A DNA stretch of 64,000 bases from NCBI RefSeq assembly GCF_040611135.1, contig NZ_JBEXNL010000004.1, positions 186,001 to 250,000 on the forward strand, written 5' to 3'. The translations under genes and the position numbers were made by a program. Shown here one piece after another: positions 1 through 8,701 of this stretch (position 1 is the stretch's first letter; every line of letters starts with the position of its first letter). Under the pieces are notes generated by a model that made no database searches, was not told the DNA's origin, and saw only the letters and a program-made list of their open reading frames with translations. Origin of the DNA: Tsukamurella sp040611135 (lineage in GTDB: Bacteria; Actinomycetota; Actinomycetes; Mycobacteriales; Mycobacteriaceae).

Positions 1-312
1 GCCGTGGTCGACGTGCCGCTCCCGAAGAACGTGGACATGGGCAAGGTCAACGCCCTGCTGCACCGGGTGGGGGAGCGGGCCTACCACGACCCGGTGATGT
101 CGGCGCTGCTGCTCGACGAGCCCTCGCTGATGGGGGTCGAGTCCATCGATCTCGATCAGGTGAACGTCCGCATGGTCGCGCGCACGCTGCCGGGCAAGCA
201 GTTCGAGGTGGGTCGCAACCTCCGCGAGCGGATCGTCCGCAGCCTGGCGACCGCGGGGATCGCCGTCGATCCGGTCGCGGACGCCGTCGAGGACGACAAG
301 GAGCCGACGTGA
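1..312 (+). CDS. C-terminal part of a mechanosensitive (MscS-type) channel protein, partial
   Basis: The reading frame is open from the first base of the window, so the start lies upstream. The visible 103 residues look like the cytoplasmic C-terminal part of an MscS-family small-conductance mechanosensitive channel: a mixed alpha/beta stretch ending in an amphipathic segment (QFEVGRNLRERIVRSL) followed by a short acidic tail. Channels of this family gate in the inner membrane under hypo-osmotic stress. The next gene starts at a GTG that overlaps this stop by four bases, so the two are translationally coupled. In mycobacteria an MscS-like gene also sits just before a proline-rich membrane protein and ftsE, which supports the call. 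The pore region is outside the window, so the family assignment rests on the tail and on context. Confidence 0.6.
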   Translation, partial: AVVDVPLPKNVDMGKVNALLHRVGERAYHDPVMSALLLDEPSLMGVESIDLDQVNVRMVARTLPGKQFEVGRNLRERIVRSLATAGIAVDPVADAVEDDKEPT

Positions 313-878
313 CCGACCAGACCCCGACGGAGCCCAGGCCCGACGAGCCCGCCGGTCCCGCGCCGCAGCCGGCCACCAAGATCATCGCGCCGCCCTTCTG
401 GGACCGCCTGCCGAAGACGATCCCGCACACCCGCGCCCGCACCAGCACCGTGATCTTCTCGGTGCTGTTCATCGGCCTGTTGTGGTGGTATCTCACGTTG
501 TACGACGAGTTCGTGCCGAAGGACGTCCAGCAGGGGCGCCAGCCCGTCGCGACGACGACCGCGCCCGCCTACACCGAACCCGCCTACACGCCGCCGCTCA
601 CCTCGGAGCGGCGGGAGTCGCCATCGGCCGCACCGTCGTCCGTTCCGGAGAGCGGTTCCGGGCACCCCTCGGCCTCCGGCGCACCGTCGTCGACGGTGCC
701 GGGCGGCTCCGTCGAGCCCAGGACGGCACCGTCGGGCGGTCCGACGGTGAGCCAGACGCCGTCCGGCGGGATCGTCCTGCCCGGGGGCGCGACGATTCCG
801 CTCCCGGTGCCGGGCGGGCAGAACACCGAGGTCCCGACCAGCGGCGGCGCACCGACGACCACGGTTCCCCCGAGCTGA
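309..878 (+). CDS. single-pass membrane protein with a Pro/Ser/Thr-rich tail
   Basis: A 189-residue protein of unknown function. The N-terminal 45 residues are hydrophilic and proline-rich. One transmembrane helix spans about residues 47-64 (TVIFSVLFIGLLWWYLTL). The rest is a low-complexity tail rich in proline, serine, threonine and glycine, probably extracytoplasmic and disordered. It starts at a GTG inside the stop region of the channel gene (4-base overlap). Mycobacteria have a proline-rich membrane protein at the same place just before ftsE, so it is likely a lineage-conserved companion of FtsEX, but no motif shows what it does. The tail coding region holds four copies of the octamer GCACCGTC or its complement within about 105 bases (630-733). 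Confidence 0.75.
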   Translation: MTDQTPTEPRPDEPAGPAPQPATKIIAPPFWDRLPKTIPHTRARTSTVIFSVLFIGLLWWYLTLYDEFVPKDVQQGRQPVATTTAPAYTEPAYTPPLTSERRESPSAAPSSVPESGSGHPSASGAPSSTVPGGSVEPRTAPSGGPTVSQTPSGGIVLPGGATIPLPVPGGQNTEVPTSGGAPTTTVPPS

Positions 879-905
879 GGCCGCGCGTCAGTACACTGGG
901 CGACC

Positions 906-1595
<690 letters not shown>

Positions 1596-1648
1596 CGGCG
1601 CCCGCCGCGCCCGCCCACCGACGAACGAAACCGAAGGACTGAATCCAC

Positions 1649-2554
1649 GTGCGTGCCAGTTTCATCACCAGCGAGGTCGTCACCGGCCTGCGCCGGAACG
1701 TGAGCATGACGATCGCCATGATCCTCACCACCGCGATCTCGCTCGGCCTGTTCGGCGGCGGCCTGCTCGTGGTGCGGATGGCCGACAAGAGCCAGGACAT
1801 CTTCCTGCAGCGCGTCGAGATCCAGGTGTTCGTCGACGACAAGGTCGCCGCCGACGATCCGGACTGCCAGAAGGCGGTGTGCCAGGCGATCGAGTCGAAG
1901 ATCAAGGCGCAGCCGGGCGTGGACTCGCTCGACTACATCTCGCAGGACAAGGCGCTCGAGACCGCGAAGACCAAGACCTTCGCCGGACAGCCCGAGCTCG
2001 CCGAGCTGGTGCGCCCGGGCGTGCTGCCCGCCTCCTTCAAGGTGCGGGTCGGCGACGACAAGAAGTTCTCCGCGGTGATCGACGCGGTCAAGGGCCAGCC
2101 CGGCGTGTCCGGCGTGCAGGACCAGCGCGAGCTGGTGGAGCGCGTGTTCTCGGTGCTGAACGGCGCGCGCAACGCCGCCTTCTTCGTGGCGCTGATCCAG
2201 GCCGTGGCCGCGATCCTCCTGATCGCGAACATGGTCCAGGTGGCCGCGTACACCAGGCGGACGGAGGTGTCGATCATGCGACTGGTCGGCGCCACCCGCT
2301 GGTACACCCAGCTGCCCTTCCTGCTCGAGGCGGTGCTCGCCGCGCTGATCGGTGCGGTGCTCGCGATCGGCGGCCTGTTCGCCGGCAAGACCCTGTTCTT
2401 CGACCGTGCCCTGCGGGAGATGTACGGCGTGAACATCCTGGCCAGGATCACCGGTACCGACGTGCTGTTGGTCTCGCCCTGGCTGCTCCTCGTGGGCGCC
2501 GGATTCGCCGCCGTCACCGCGTACGTCACGCTGCGGTTCTACGTGCGGGAGTAG
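1649..2554 (+). CDS. ftsX: cell division protein FtsX
   Basis: Membrane subunit of the FtsEX complex, 301 residues. The topology is the family's usual one: a short cytoplasmic N-terminus, helix 1 at about residues 18-40, a large extracellular domain (about 45-170) and three more helices near 175-195, 225-250 and 275-293. The extracellular domain holds a Cys pair (DPDCQKAVC) that could form a disulfide. That domain binds cell-wall hydrolases (RipC in mycobacteria). The GTG start is preceded by an AAGGA-like site. It is the second gene of the ftsE-ftsX-smpB group. Confidence 0.97.
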   Translation: MRASFITSEVVTGLRRNVSMTIAMILTTAISLGLFGGGLLVVRMADKSQDIFLQRVEIQVFVDDKVAADDPDCQKAVCQAIESKIKAQPGVDSLDYISQDKALETAKTKTFAGQPELAELVRPGVLPASFKVRVGDDKKFSAVIDAVKGQPGVSGVQDQRELVERVFSVLNGARNAAFFVALIQAVAAILLIANMVQVAAYTRRTEVSIMRLVGATRWYTQLPFLLEAVLAALIGAVLAIGGLFAGKTLFFDRALREMYGVNILARITGTDVLLVSPWLLLVGAGFAAVTAYVTLRFYVRE

Positions 2555-2662
2555 CGCCGCCGAGGATAACTCGCTTTCCGCGTACCGTCGTGCCCCCGTA
2601 CGATGGAGTGGTTGTCCAGCGTGACCGGCACTCGGTCGCGGCGTAGGGGAAGGGGTCGGACG

Positions 2663-3142
2663 ATGGCGAAGGAGAAGGGGCGCTCGGTCATCGCGAGCAA
2701 CCGCAAGGCGCGCCACAATTACGCCATCCTCGACACCTTCGAGGCGGGCGTGGTGCTCGTGGGTACCGAGGTGAAGGCGCTCCGCGAGGGCAAGGCATCC
2801 CTCGTGGACGCGTACGCGACCATCGACGACGGTGAGGTCTGGCTGCGCGGCCTGCACATCCCCGAGTACGGCAGCGGATCATGGACGAATCACACGCCGC
2901 GCCGCACCCGCAAGCTGCTCATGCACCGGCGCGAGATCGATTCGCTGACCGGGAAGATCCGCGAGGGCAACCAGACGCTGGTGCCCCTGTCGATGTACTT
3001 CAACGACGGTCGCGTCAAGGTCGAGCTGGCGCTGGCCAAGGGCAAGCAGGACTACGACAAGCGGCAGGACATCGCCCGGCGCACCGCCGAGCGCGAGCTG
3101 GTCCGGGAGCTGGGCCGGCGCGTCAAGGGCATGCGCGGCTAG
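2663..3142 (+). CDS. smpB: SsrA-binding protein SmpB
   Basis: A 159-residue protein that carries tmRNA to stalled ribosomes. It begins MAKEKGRSVIASNRKARHNY, and the RNA-binding core contains GTEVKALREGKASL and the WLRGLHIPEY segment. The basic C-terminal tail (about the last 25 residues) is the part that occupies the decoding centre. The frame is open further upstream to 2603, but the ATG at 2663 behind a purine-rich AGGGGAAGGGG site gives the family's normal N-terminus. Its RNA partner ssrA lies about 320 bases downstream. Confidence 0.97.
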   Translation: MAKEKGRSVIASNRKARHNYAILDTFEAGVVLVGTEVKALREGKASLVDAYATIDDGEVWLRGLHIPEYGSGSWTNHTPRRTRKLLMHRREIDSLTGKIREGNQTLVPLSMYFNDGRVKVELALAKGKQDYDKRQDIARRTAERELVRELGRRVKGMRG

Positions 3143-3255
3143 TTTCGTTTTCGACGGTGCGCGGCGTGTCGCGCCCGGTTCGTCGGGTTGCGGGCGTTCA
3201 CTGGACATACGAGTTGCTGATGTGACTTGTGGGACTCAAGTGAAGGAGCGGATCC

Positions 3256-3375
3256 ATGAGTGTCGAGAACCGGGCCAAGGTCGTATCGCTGGCGCATCGT
3301 GTGGGCGCGGTGCTGCTCACCGTGCTGGTCAACATGAACGCCTCCGCCGCGGGCGTGCGCCTGCGCACCGTCTGA
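3256..3375 (+). CDS. possible 39-residue small membrane protein
   Basis: A small ORF between smpB and the tmRNA gene. It starts with ATG and has a good ribosome site (GAAGGAG at 3242-3248). The predicted product begins MSVENRAKVVSLAHRVGAVL and has a hydrophobic run around residues 11-25 followed by a short basic end; there is no known domain. The spacing of ribosome site to ATG and the absence of any other gene here favour expression, but at this length chance cannot be ruled out. It could be a leader peptide or a small membrane protein. Confidence 0.4.
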   Translation: MSVENRAKVVSLAHRVGAVLLTVLVNMNASAAGVRLRTV

Positions 3376-3408
3376 ATAATCGTTGGACACCCGCCGTTGG
3401 CGGTGGGG

Positions 3409-3414
3409 TAGTAT
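3409..3414 (+). promoter_or_regulatory. probable -10 element of the tmRNA promoter
   Basis: TAGTAT preceded by a G-rich stretch, about 47 bases before the mature tmRNA 5' end. A TTGGAC at 3383-3388 resembles a -35 box, but the 20-base spacing is long. RNase P would trim a short leader. Confidence 0.4.
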
Positions 3415-3460
3415 GGAGCTTCCACTCCGGAAGGGGTGGGCACCGCGGAAGCGGCGATGA

Positions 3461-3828
3461 GGGGCCGATCGGTTTCGACTTCGTTTGTTGACGCGGGGGA
3501 AGCGTGCCGGTGCAGGCTGGAGACCACCGTAAGCGTCGCGGCAACCAATTAAGCGCCGATTCCAATCAGCGCGACTTCGCTCTCGCTGCCTAAGCAGCCA
3601 GGCGAGTCTGTCAGTCCGGGTTCGCCCTCGGCCCGGGTACTGGCATCAGCTAGAGGGATTCACCTCGCGGTGCGGTCGCGGCATCGCGGGGGACATCCAA
3701 CAGCGACTGGGATCGTCATCCTCGCTCGTCCGTGAGACGGGGAGATCCGAGTAGAGGCACAGCGGACTGCGCACGGAGAAGCCCCGTAGAAATAGCGGAG
3801 GACCCGGGTTCAATTCCCGGCGGCTCCA
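3461..3828 (+). ncRNA. ssrA: transfer-messenger RNA (tmRNA)
   Basis: Rescues stalled ribosomes by acting as tRNA-Ala and then as mRNA. The 5' end GGGGCCG pairs with the 3' CGGCTCC (3821-3827), followed by the discriminator A; the terminal CCA is not fully encoded. The T-arm GGTTCAATTCC is at 3808-3818. The tag reading frame runs 3555-3593 and encodes ADSNQRDFALAA then TAA, very close to the mycobacterial tag. The 368-base length also matches actinobacterial tmRNA. smpB lies just upstream. Confidence 0.97.
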
Positions 3829-3831
3829 CAG

Positions 3832-3869
3832 GACAGCGCCCCCTGACTGGCTGGTCAGGGGGCGCTGTC
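3832..3869 (+). terminator. hairpin terminator after ssrA
   Basis: A perfect 16-bp stem (3832-3847 with 3854-3869, arm GACAGCGCCCCCTGAC) and a 6-base loop, directly after the tmRNA 3' end. It may also serve the convergent gene that ends at 3879. Confidence 0.85.
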
Positions 3870-3878
3870 GTGTCCGTG

Positions 3879-4091
3879 CTACTTCTTCTTCGTCTCGCAG
3901 GCGATGCCGTCGCCGTCCCGGTCGAGGTGGCTGCTGTAGCCCGGCTGGCCCTTGAGGATGGGGGCCTTGCCGGCCTTACGCACCTCGGTGCAGTTCTTGT
4001 ACGACGGGTCGGCGTGCGACACGGCGGCCGGCGCGGCGAGCGCGGCGATCGAGAACGCGGCGACGACGACGCGGGTGGCGGTGAGGGACAT
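3879..4091 (-). CDS. small secreted Excalibur calcium-binding protein
   Basis: A 70-residue exported protein. Residues 1 to about 27 form a signal peptide (hydrophobic core VVVAAFSIAALAAPAAV, likely cleavage after SHA). The rest is one Excalibur domain with the hallmark DRDGDGIACE calcium loop near the C-terminus and the conserved Cys earlier (KNCTEVRKAG). Excalibur domains bind Ca2+ and occur alone or on secreted nucleases and cell-surface proteins. No partner gene is adjacent. The family is clear; the role is unknown. Confidence 0.85.
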   Translation of the reverse strand: MSLTATRVVVAAFSIAALAAPAAVSHADPSYKNCTEVRKAGKAPILKGQPGYSSHLDRDGDGIACETKKK

Positions 4092-4211
4092 GGGGACTCC
4101 TGCAGACCGGGGGAAGCGACGACCGCAGGACGGTCCTCTCCTGCGGTTCTTACGGTGTACGCCTTTGCGGTGGCAAGGAGATCGCCGGATATGGGTAATT
4201 AGTCGGGAAAC

Positions 4212-4224
4212 TGACTATTAGTCA
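4212..4224. promoter_or_regulatory. 13-bp palindrome upstream of the lipase gene
   Basis: TGACTA-T-TAGTCA is perfectly symmetric. A second overlapping repeat, TAGTC and GACTA, covers about 4200-4217. It lies about 80 bases before the lipase start and is AT-richer than its surroundings, so it may be an operator. No regulator gene is adjacent. Confidence 0.35.
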
Positions 4225-4306
4225 CGATTCACGTGAGCTCGATGACCTGAAACAAGTTCTAGAAATGTTCCACGCGAGGTTCGGGCCTCGGCTACCTTCT
4301 GTGATC

Positions 4307-5254
4307 ATGAACCTGCGTTCCGTCTGGCGACGGGCGGCCGCGGCGGCCGTCGCCGCGGCATTCCTGGTCGCGGCACCGTCGTACGCCGAGCCGTTGCCCG
4401 AGAACTTCAGCTTCTTCGGCGGCATACCGTCGGAGCTGACGAACCCGAACGGGGCGCTGCCCGGGACTAATGACTATTCCTGCAGGCCGACGGCGCGCCA
4501 CCCCGACCCGGTCGTGCTGGTGCACGGCACCGGCGGTGGGGCGCAGACCAACTGGGGCGCCTACGCGCCGCTGCTCAAGAACAACGGCTACTGCGTGTTC
4601 TCCTTCACCTACGGCGCGCTGCCGGGCGCGCCGTGGCCGGCCAATCAGATCGGTGGCACCCGGCCGCTCGCCGTGAGTGCTCAGCAGCTGAAGGCTGTGG
4701 TGGAACGAGTTCTGTCTGCGACGGGCGCGAAGAAGGTCGACCTCATCGGCCACTCGCAGGGGACGCTCATGCCGTCGTATTACCTCAAGCGGCTCGGCGG
4801 TGCCGAGAAGGTGGGCAGGTACGTCTCGCTCGCGTCGCTGTGGCGGGGGACCGGCGGCGATCTCGGGCGGGCGGCCTCGGTGTTCGTCCACGGGCTCGGT
4901 GTGCGCGACCCGTACTTCCCGGTGTTCGAGTCCATCGGCGACATGCTGCCGGGCTCGCACTTCCTCGACGACCTGTGGTCCGGCGGCTCGCCCTATGTGA
5001 AGGGCGTCGAGTACACGAACATCTCGACGCGCTACGACGAACTCGTCCTCCCGTACACGAGTGGCCAGCTCGACGGCCCCGCGGGCACGACGGTGCACAA
5101 CATCGTTGTGCAGGACACGTGCGCGCAGGACCTGTCGGACCATCTCGCGATCGCGGGATCGCGCCGGGCGGCGTACATGGTGCTCAACGCCCTCGATCCC
5201 CAGCATCCGCGGGCGGTGCCCTGCTACCTGGTGCCGCCGTTCTCGGGCGCGTGA
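4307..5254 (+). CDS. secreted lipase/esterase, alpha/beta hydrolase (Lipase_2-like)
   Basis: A 315-residue exported hydrolase likely acting on triacylglycerols or other esters outside the cell. Starting at the ATG at 4307 gives a proper signal peptide (MNLRSVWRR, then an Ala-rich core, cleavage near SYA). The oxyanion-loop motif VVLVHGTGG and the nucleophile elbow IGHSQG are present, and a histidine in the C-terminal DHLAIAG segment could complete the triad. The four cysteines suggest disulfides. The frame extends up to 4265, but that start would put 14 residues before the signal peptide. The 3' end overlaps the convergent metal-transporter gene by 31 bases. Confidence 0.85.
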   Translation: MNLRSVWRRAAAAAVAAAFLVAAPSYAEPLPENFSFFGGIPSELTNPNGALPGTNDYSCRPTARHPDPVVLVHGTGGGAQTNWGAYAPLLKNNGYCVFSFTYGALPGAPWPANQIGGTRPLAVSAQQLKAVVERVLSATGAKKVDLIGHSQGTLMPSYYLKRLGGAEKVGRYVSLASLWRGTGGDLGRAASVFVHGLGVRDPYFPVFESIGDMLPGSHFLDDLWSGGSPYVKGVEYTNISTRYDELVLPYTSGQLDGPAGTTVHNIVVQDTCAQDLSDHLAIAGSRRAAYMVLNALDPQHPRAVPCYLVPPFSGA

Positions 5255-6255
5255 CGGGCGGTGTGGACCGGGCCGCACCCGACGGCACCGTCGGCGCTCC
5301 GACCCGGTGACGGCGCCGGACCGGCGGAGTAGGCCTCGCCGTGCGGGTCGCCGCAATGATCCTCGGCGCCCGCGTGATCGACCTGCAGCGTCGCGTGCTC
5401 GATGCGGTGCTCGTCGTGCAGCATGCTGCTGATGCTCGACCGGACGGCGTGGCAGTCCGCGCCGGGTGCCACGAGGACGTGCGCGGACATGGCCGACTGT
5501 CCCGAGGTGATCTCCCAGATGTGCAGGTCGTGGACTTCGACGACCGAGGCGACCCCGGCCACGTCGCGACCCACGTCCGCCGGATCGACGCCCTCGGGCG
5601 CCGCCTCGAGGAAGATCCGGCCCGACGCCTTGACCAGGCCCCAGCCCGCCTTGAGCATGAGCGCCGCGACGACGAGCGCGGCGATCGCGTCCGCGCGGCC
5701 CCACCCCGCTGCCCAGATGACGGCGCCCGCGATGGCCGTGGCGATGAACGCGTACAGGTCGTTGAGGATGTGCTGGTACGCGCCCTCGACGTTGAGACTG
5801 CTGCGGTTCGCGCGCCGGATGCACCAGGTGGCGGCGAGGTTCACCACGCAGCCGGCGAGGGCGGTGAAGAACACCAACCGCCCGTCCACGTCGGGTGGGG
5901 CGACCAGCCGGGAGATGCCCTCATAGACGAAGAACGCCGCGAGCAGCAGCAGTGTGATCCCGTTGGCCTGCGCCGAGAGGATCTCCACCCGCTTGAGGCC
6001 CCAGGTGTAGCCGCCGCGCGCCGGCCTTGCGGCGATCCGGATCGCGACGAGCGCGAGCACGATCGCGGCGGCGTCCGTGAGCATGTGCGCCGCGTCGGTG
6101 ATCAACGCGAGCGAACTCGCGAGGATGCCGATCGTCACCTCGATGGCCATGAAGCCCACCAGCAGCGCGAGCGCGATGCTCAGCCACCGCTTGTCTGCGT
6201 CCGCGCTCACGCCGTGGTCGTGCCCGCCGTGCCCGCCGTGTGCGTGCCCGCTCAT
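5224..6255 (-). CDS. cation diffusion facilitator (CDF) metal exporter
   Basis: A proton-driven exporter of divalent metals, probably Zn2+ or a similar ion, 343 residues. The N-terminus is His-rich (HAHGGHGGHDHG). Six membrane helices follow, with the metal-site pattern HMLTDAA in helix 2 and HILND in helix 5. The C-terminal cytoplasmic domain ends in a longer tail with further His and Cys. The frame is open to 6414, but the ATG at 6255 gives the normal CzcD/ZitB-type start. A palindrome (6304-6315) just upstream may be its metal-responsive operator. Its 3' end overlaps the convergent lipase gene. Confidence 0.93.
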   Translation of the reverse strand: MSGHAHGGHGGHDHGVSADADKRWLSIALALLVGFMAIEVTIGILASSLALITDAAHMLTDAAAIVLALVAIRIAARPARGGYTWGLKRVEILSAQANGITLLLLAAFFVYEGISRLVAPPDVDGRLVFFTALAGCVVNLAATWCIRRANRSSLNVEGAYQHILNDLYAFIATAIAGAVIWAAGWGRADAIAALVVAALMLKAGWGLVKASGRIFLEAAPEGVDPADVGRDVAGVASVVEVHDLHIWEITSGQSAMSAHVLVAPGADCHAVRSSISSMLHDEHRIEHATLQVDHAGAEDHCGDPHGEAYSAGPAPSPGRSADGAVGCGPVHTARHAPENGGTR

Positions 6256-6303
6256 CTGCGCCCCGATCGTCGTCCGACTCGTCGCCGTCGACAATACATT
6301 GCG

Positions 6304-6315
6304 ATATGCGCATAT
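6304..6315. promoter_or_regulatory. 12-bp palindrome upstream of the CDF gene
   Basis: ATATGCGCATAT is fully symmetric and lies 49 bases upstream of the transporter start in a short AT-rich patch. AT-rich palindromes of this kind are typical of ArsR/SmtB-family metal sensors, which often control CDF exporters. No ArsR gene is nearby, so the regulator would be encoded elsewhere. Confidence 0.4.
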
Positions 6316-6335
6316 ATCAACCGGGGCGGTGGCGA

Positions 6336-6740
6336 TCAGTCGAGAACGGCCAGCGCATCGATCTCGACCAGCATCACCTCGTGCGGCAGGTCGACGAACA
6401 CCGTGGTGCGGCACGGCAGCGCGGCGCCCTCGGGGACGTTCTCGGCGATGAACGCGCCGTAGACCTCGTTCATCGGGCCGAAGTCGTCGCGCGTGGTGAG
6501 GTACACGCGGAACATCAGCACATCGGCGACCGAAGCGCCGCCGGCCTCGAGGATGGCCTTCACGTTCTCGAGCGTGCGCCGCGTCTGCTCCTTCACATCG
6601 CCCTCGGCGATGTACTGGTTGGTGGCGGGGTCCATCGGGCCCTGGCCCGAGACCTGCAGCATGTTACCGCGGCGCACGCCCTGGCTGAAGAAGTGCGCGG
6701 GAGCGGGGGCGTCGGTGGTCGAGACGGCGGTCGAGGTCAT
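6336..6740 (-). CDS. RidA-family enamine/imine deaminase
   Basis: A 134-residue YjgF/YER057c/UK114 protein. Such proteins hydrolyse the reactive enamine or imine released by PLP-dependent dehydratases to the keto acid and ammonia. The family's active-site Arg lies in CRTTVFVDLP, and the C-terminal VEIDALAVLD matches. It is the last gene of the leftward unit (kinase, IclR regulator, RidA) that diverges from a PLP dehydratase-like gene, which fits a helper role for that enzyme. Confidence 0.9.
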   Translation of the reverse strand: MTSTAVSTTDAPAPAHFFSQGVRRGNMLQVSGQGPMDPATNQYIAEGDVKEQTRRTLENVKAILEAGGASVADVLMFRVYLTTRDDFGPMNEVYGAFIAENVPEGAALPCRTTVFVDLPHEVMLVEIDALAVLD

Positions 6741-6806
6741 GGTGATTTCCTTTGTTCTCGTGGGTGTTCCGGTGTTCCGGTGTTCCCCGGGGTCGCCGGG
6801 GAGGCT

Positions 6807-7553
6807 TCAGCGCGGGCGGTAGCCGCAGTCGGCGGAGATCGCCGCGCACGTCGTGCGCAGCGGCTCCAGCAGGTCCAGTAGTCGGTCGAAGGGCAGCACG
6901 ACGTCCGGCACGGACACCGACACGGCGGCGACGACGGCCCCGGACGCGTCGCGCACGGGCGCGGCGATGCAGTTGATCGACGGTTCGTTCTCCTCGCGAT
7001 CGGCGGCCCAGTCCTGCTCGCGGACCGTCTCGATCTCGTGCAGGTACACGCTGGGGTCGACGATGGTGTTCGGGGTGCGCCACGCGAAGTCGATGCCCGC
7101 GACGAGCGGACGCAGCTCGGCATCGGGCAGCGCCGCGAGGATCACCTTCCCGACGGCGCTCGAGTTCAGGTTCGCCTCCATCCCGATCCGGGAGTACATC
7201 CGGATCAGGTCGCGCGACTCGAGCTTGTCGATGTAGACCACCGCGTCACCCTCGCGGGCGGCGAGGTGGGTGGTGCGGCCGTACTCACGGTTGAACGCCA
7301 CCAGGTGGGGCGCCGCGATCTCCCGGATGCCCCGCTGCTCGGACGCGCGCGCGGCGAGGTCGAAGACGCGCGATCCGAGATGGTAGCGGTGCGCGTCGTC
7401 GTGATAGGCGAAGCGCGCGTCGGTGAGCGGGCGGAGCAGGCGCAGCACCGTGGTCTTGTGCACGCCCAGCTCGTCGGCCAGTTCGTCGAGGGTCGCGGGG
7501 CCCTCGCCCAGCAGGCGAAGGATCTCCAGTGCGCGGGTCAGGCTCTGGCTCAT
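6807..7553 (-). CDS. IclR-family transcriptional regulator
   Basis: A 248-residue regulator with an N-terminal winged helix (about residues 1-62, DELADELGVHKTTVLRLL) and a C-terminal IclR effector domain that binds small acids. The ATG at 7553 overlaps the stop of the upstream kinase by four bases, so the two are coupled. It likely controls the divergent sugar-acid/D-amino-acid cluster, and palindromes in the divergent promoter at 8656-8680 are candidate sites. The effector may be the substrate or 2-keto-3-deoxygluconate. Confidence 0.92.
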   Translation of the reverse strand: MSQSLTRALEILRLLGEGPATLDELADELGVHKTTVLRLLRPLTDARFAYHDDAHRYHLGSRVFDLAARASEQRGIREIAAPHLVAFNREYGRTTHLAAREGDAVVYIDKLESRDLIRMYSRIGMEANLNSSAVGKVILAALPDAELRPLVAGIDFAWRTPNTIVDPSVYLHEIETVREQDWAADREENEPSINCIAAPVRDASGAVVAAVSVSVPDVVLPFDRLLDLLEPLRTTCAAISADCGYRPR

Positions 7554-8581
7554 GCGCCCCCGCTCTCCCGGGGCGGCGGGAAATCGTTGCCGCCCACGTT
7601 GATTCCGCCGGGGCCGATGTGCGCGTCCGCCCACTCCTGCTCGTCGCACGCGAGGAGCGCGGCCATCGCCTCAGGAGGGAGGACGGCGAAATCGGCGCGC
7701 ACCGTCAGTGTGGCGGCCGCGCCGGCGTGGCCCCGCCGCAAGCAGGTGCGCATGTCCTCGTCGTGCGCCAGGCCGTGCAGGAAGCCGGCGGCGAAGGAAT
7801 CGCCCGCACCCACCGGTTCCACGACCTCGACCGACAGGGCGGGAACAGCGACCTGCGAGCCGTCGCGCGCCACCGCGATCGCCCGCACGGCACCGTCTTT
7901 GACGATGACCGTGCGCGGCTCGGGGAGCAGTGCCCGGACCTCCGCCGGTTCGCCGGTCCCGAGCACCCGCTCGGCCTCGTCCGAGCCGACGAGCACCACG
8001 TCCGCGAAGCGGGCCAGCCGGATCACGAGGGACGGGTCCCCGCTGGGCCAGAGCTGTTCGCGCCAGTTGACGTCGAAGGTGACGGTGCCCGGCACGCCGG
8101 TGCGGTCGCGCAGGAGCGCGAGGGTCAGTTCGGCACATGACGCGGACAGCGCCGGCGTGATGCCGCTGGTGTGCACGATGTGCGCCCGGCCCAGCGCCTC
8201 CGCGACCGCCGGGCGGGCGAGATACGCCGTGTCCATGCCCGCGGCGGCGCTGCCTGCGCGCCGGTAGGTGCTCGCAGTCGTCGGTTCACCCGATGCGTCG
8301 ACCCCCTCGGTCTTCGCGTACCGGCCGGTGAAGCCCGTGGGATCGACGTCCACTGCGGCCGTGTCGACGCCGTGCGCGCGCAGGTGCGCGACGATCCGCC
8401 GGCCCTCCGCGTCTCCGCCCACCCGGCTGACGAAGGCGGTGTGCGTCCCGAGCGTGGCGACGCCCGCGGCGACGTTCGCCTCCGCGCCGCCGGCGTGCAT
8501 GGCGGGCTCGGGTGCGTCGAGCTCGGCGGCCGACACCAGTGCCAGCGGCTCGCCGAGGCAGGCGATCCAGGGTTCCGTCAC
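7550..8581 (-). CDS. PfkB-family kinase, probable 2-keto-3-deoxygluconate kinase
   Basis: A 343-residue ribokinase-fold kinase. The N-terminal substrate motif GGAEANVAAGVATLG is at about residues 31-45 and the ATP/catalytic motif GAGDSFAAGF at 258-267, with Asp261 as the base. A KDPG aldolase gene lies across the divergent promoter, so KDG to KDPG phosphorylation is the most economical role. PfkB specificity cannot be read with certainty, and fructokinase-like activity remains possible. It is the first gene of the leftward unit and has a short ribosome-site region before its ATG. Confidence 0.82.
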   Translation of the reverse strand: MTEPWIACLGEPLALVSAAELDAPEPAMHAGGAEANVAAGVATLGTHTAFVSRVGGDAEGRRIVAHLRAHGVDTAAVDVDPTGFTGRYAKTEGVDASGEPTTASTYRRAGSAAAGMDTAYLARPAVAEALGRAHIVHTSGITPALSASCAELTLALLRDRTGVPGTVTFDVNWREQLWPSGDPSLVIRLARFADVVLVGSDEAERVLGTGEPAEVRALLPEPRTVIVKDGAVRAIAVARDGSQVAVPALSVEVVEPVGAGDSFAAGFLHGLAHDEDMRTCLRRGHAGAAATLTVRADFAVLPPEAMAALLACDEQEWADAHIGPGGINVGGNDFPPPRESGGA

Positions 8582-8640
8582 CGTCTCGCGCCTTTCGGAA
8601 ATCAGGTGGTTGTGCAGGGCCTTGGAGCGATGCTACCGTC

Positions 8641-8656
8641 TGTGACACACATCACG
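8641..8656. promoter_or_regulatory. CRP/GlxR-type binding site
   Basis: TGTGA-N6-TCACG matches the TGTGA-N6-TCACA consensus at nine of ten positions. It is centred in the divergent promoter of the catabolic cluster. This suggests cAMP-dependent carbon control through a GlxR/Crp protein encoded elsewhere. Confidence 0.5.
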
Positions 8657-8680
8657 CAACGATGATTGCAACATGTGCAA
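8656..8680. promoter_or_regulatory. overlapping inverted repeats, candidate IclR operator
   Basis: TTGCA-ACATG-TGCAA (8666-8680) is a perfect inverted repeat. A second one, GCAA-N6-TTGC, covers 8656-8669 and shares an arm. They lie 22-46 bases before the dehydratase start, where the cluster's own IclR protein could act. Confidence 0.5.
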
Positions 8681-8701
8681 CGTAGCAGATGAGGGAGTGA
8701 A

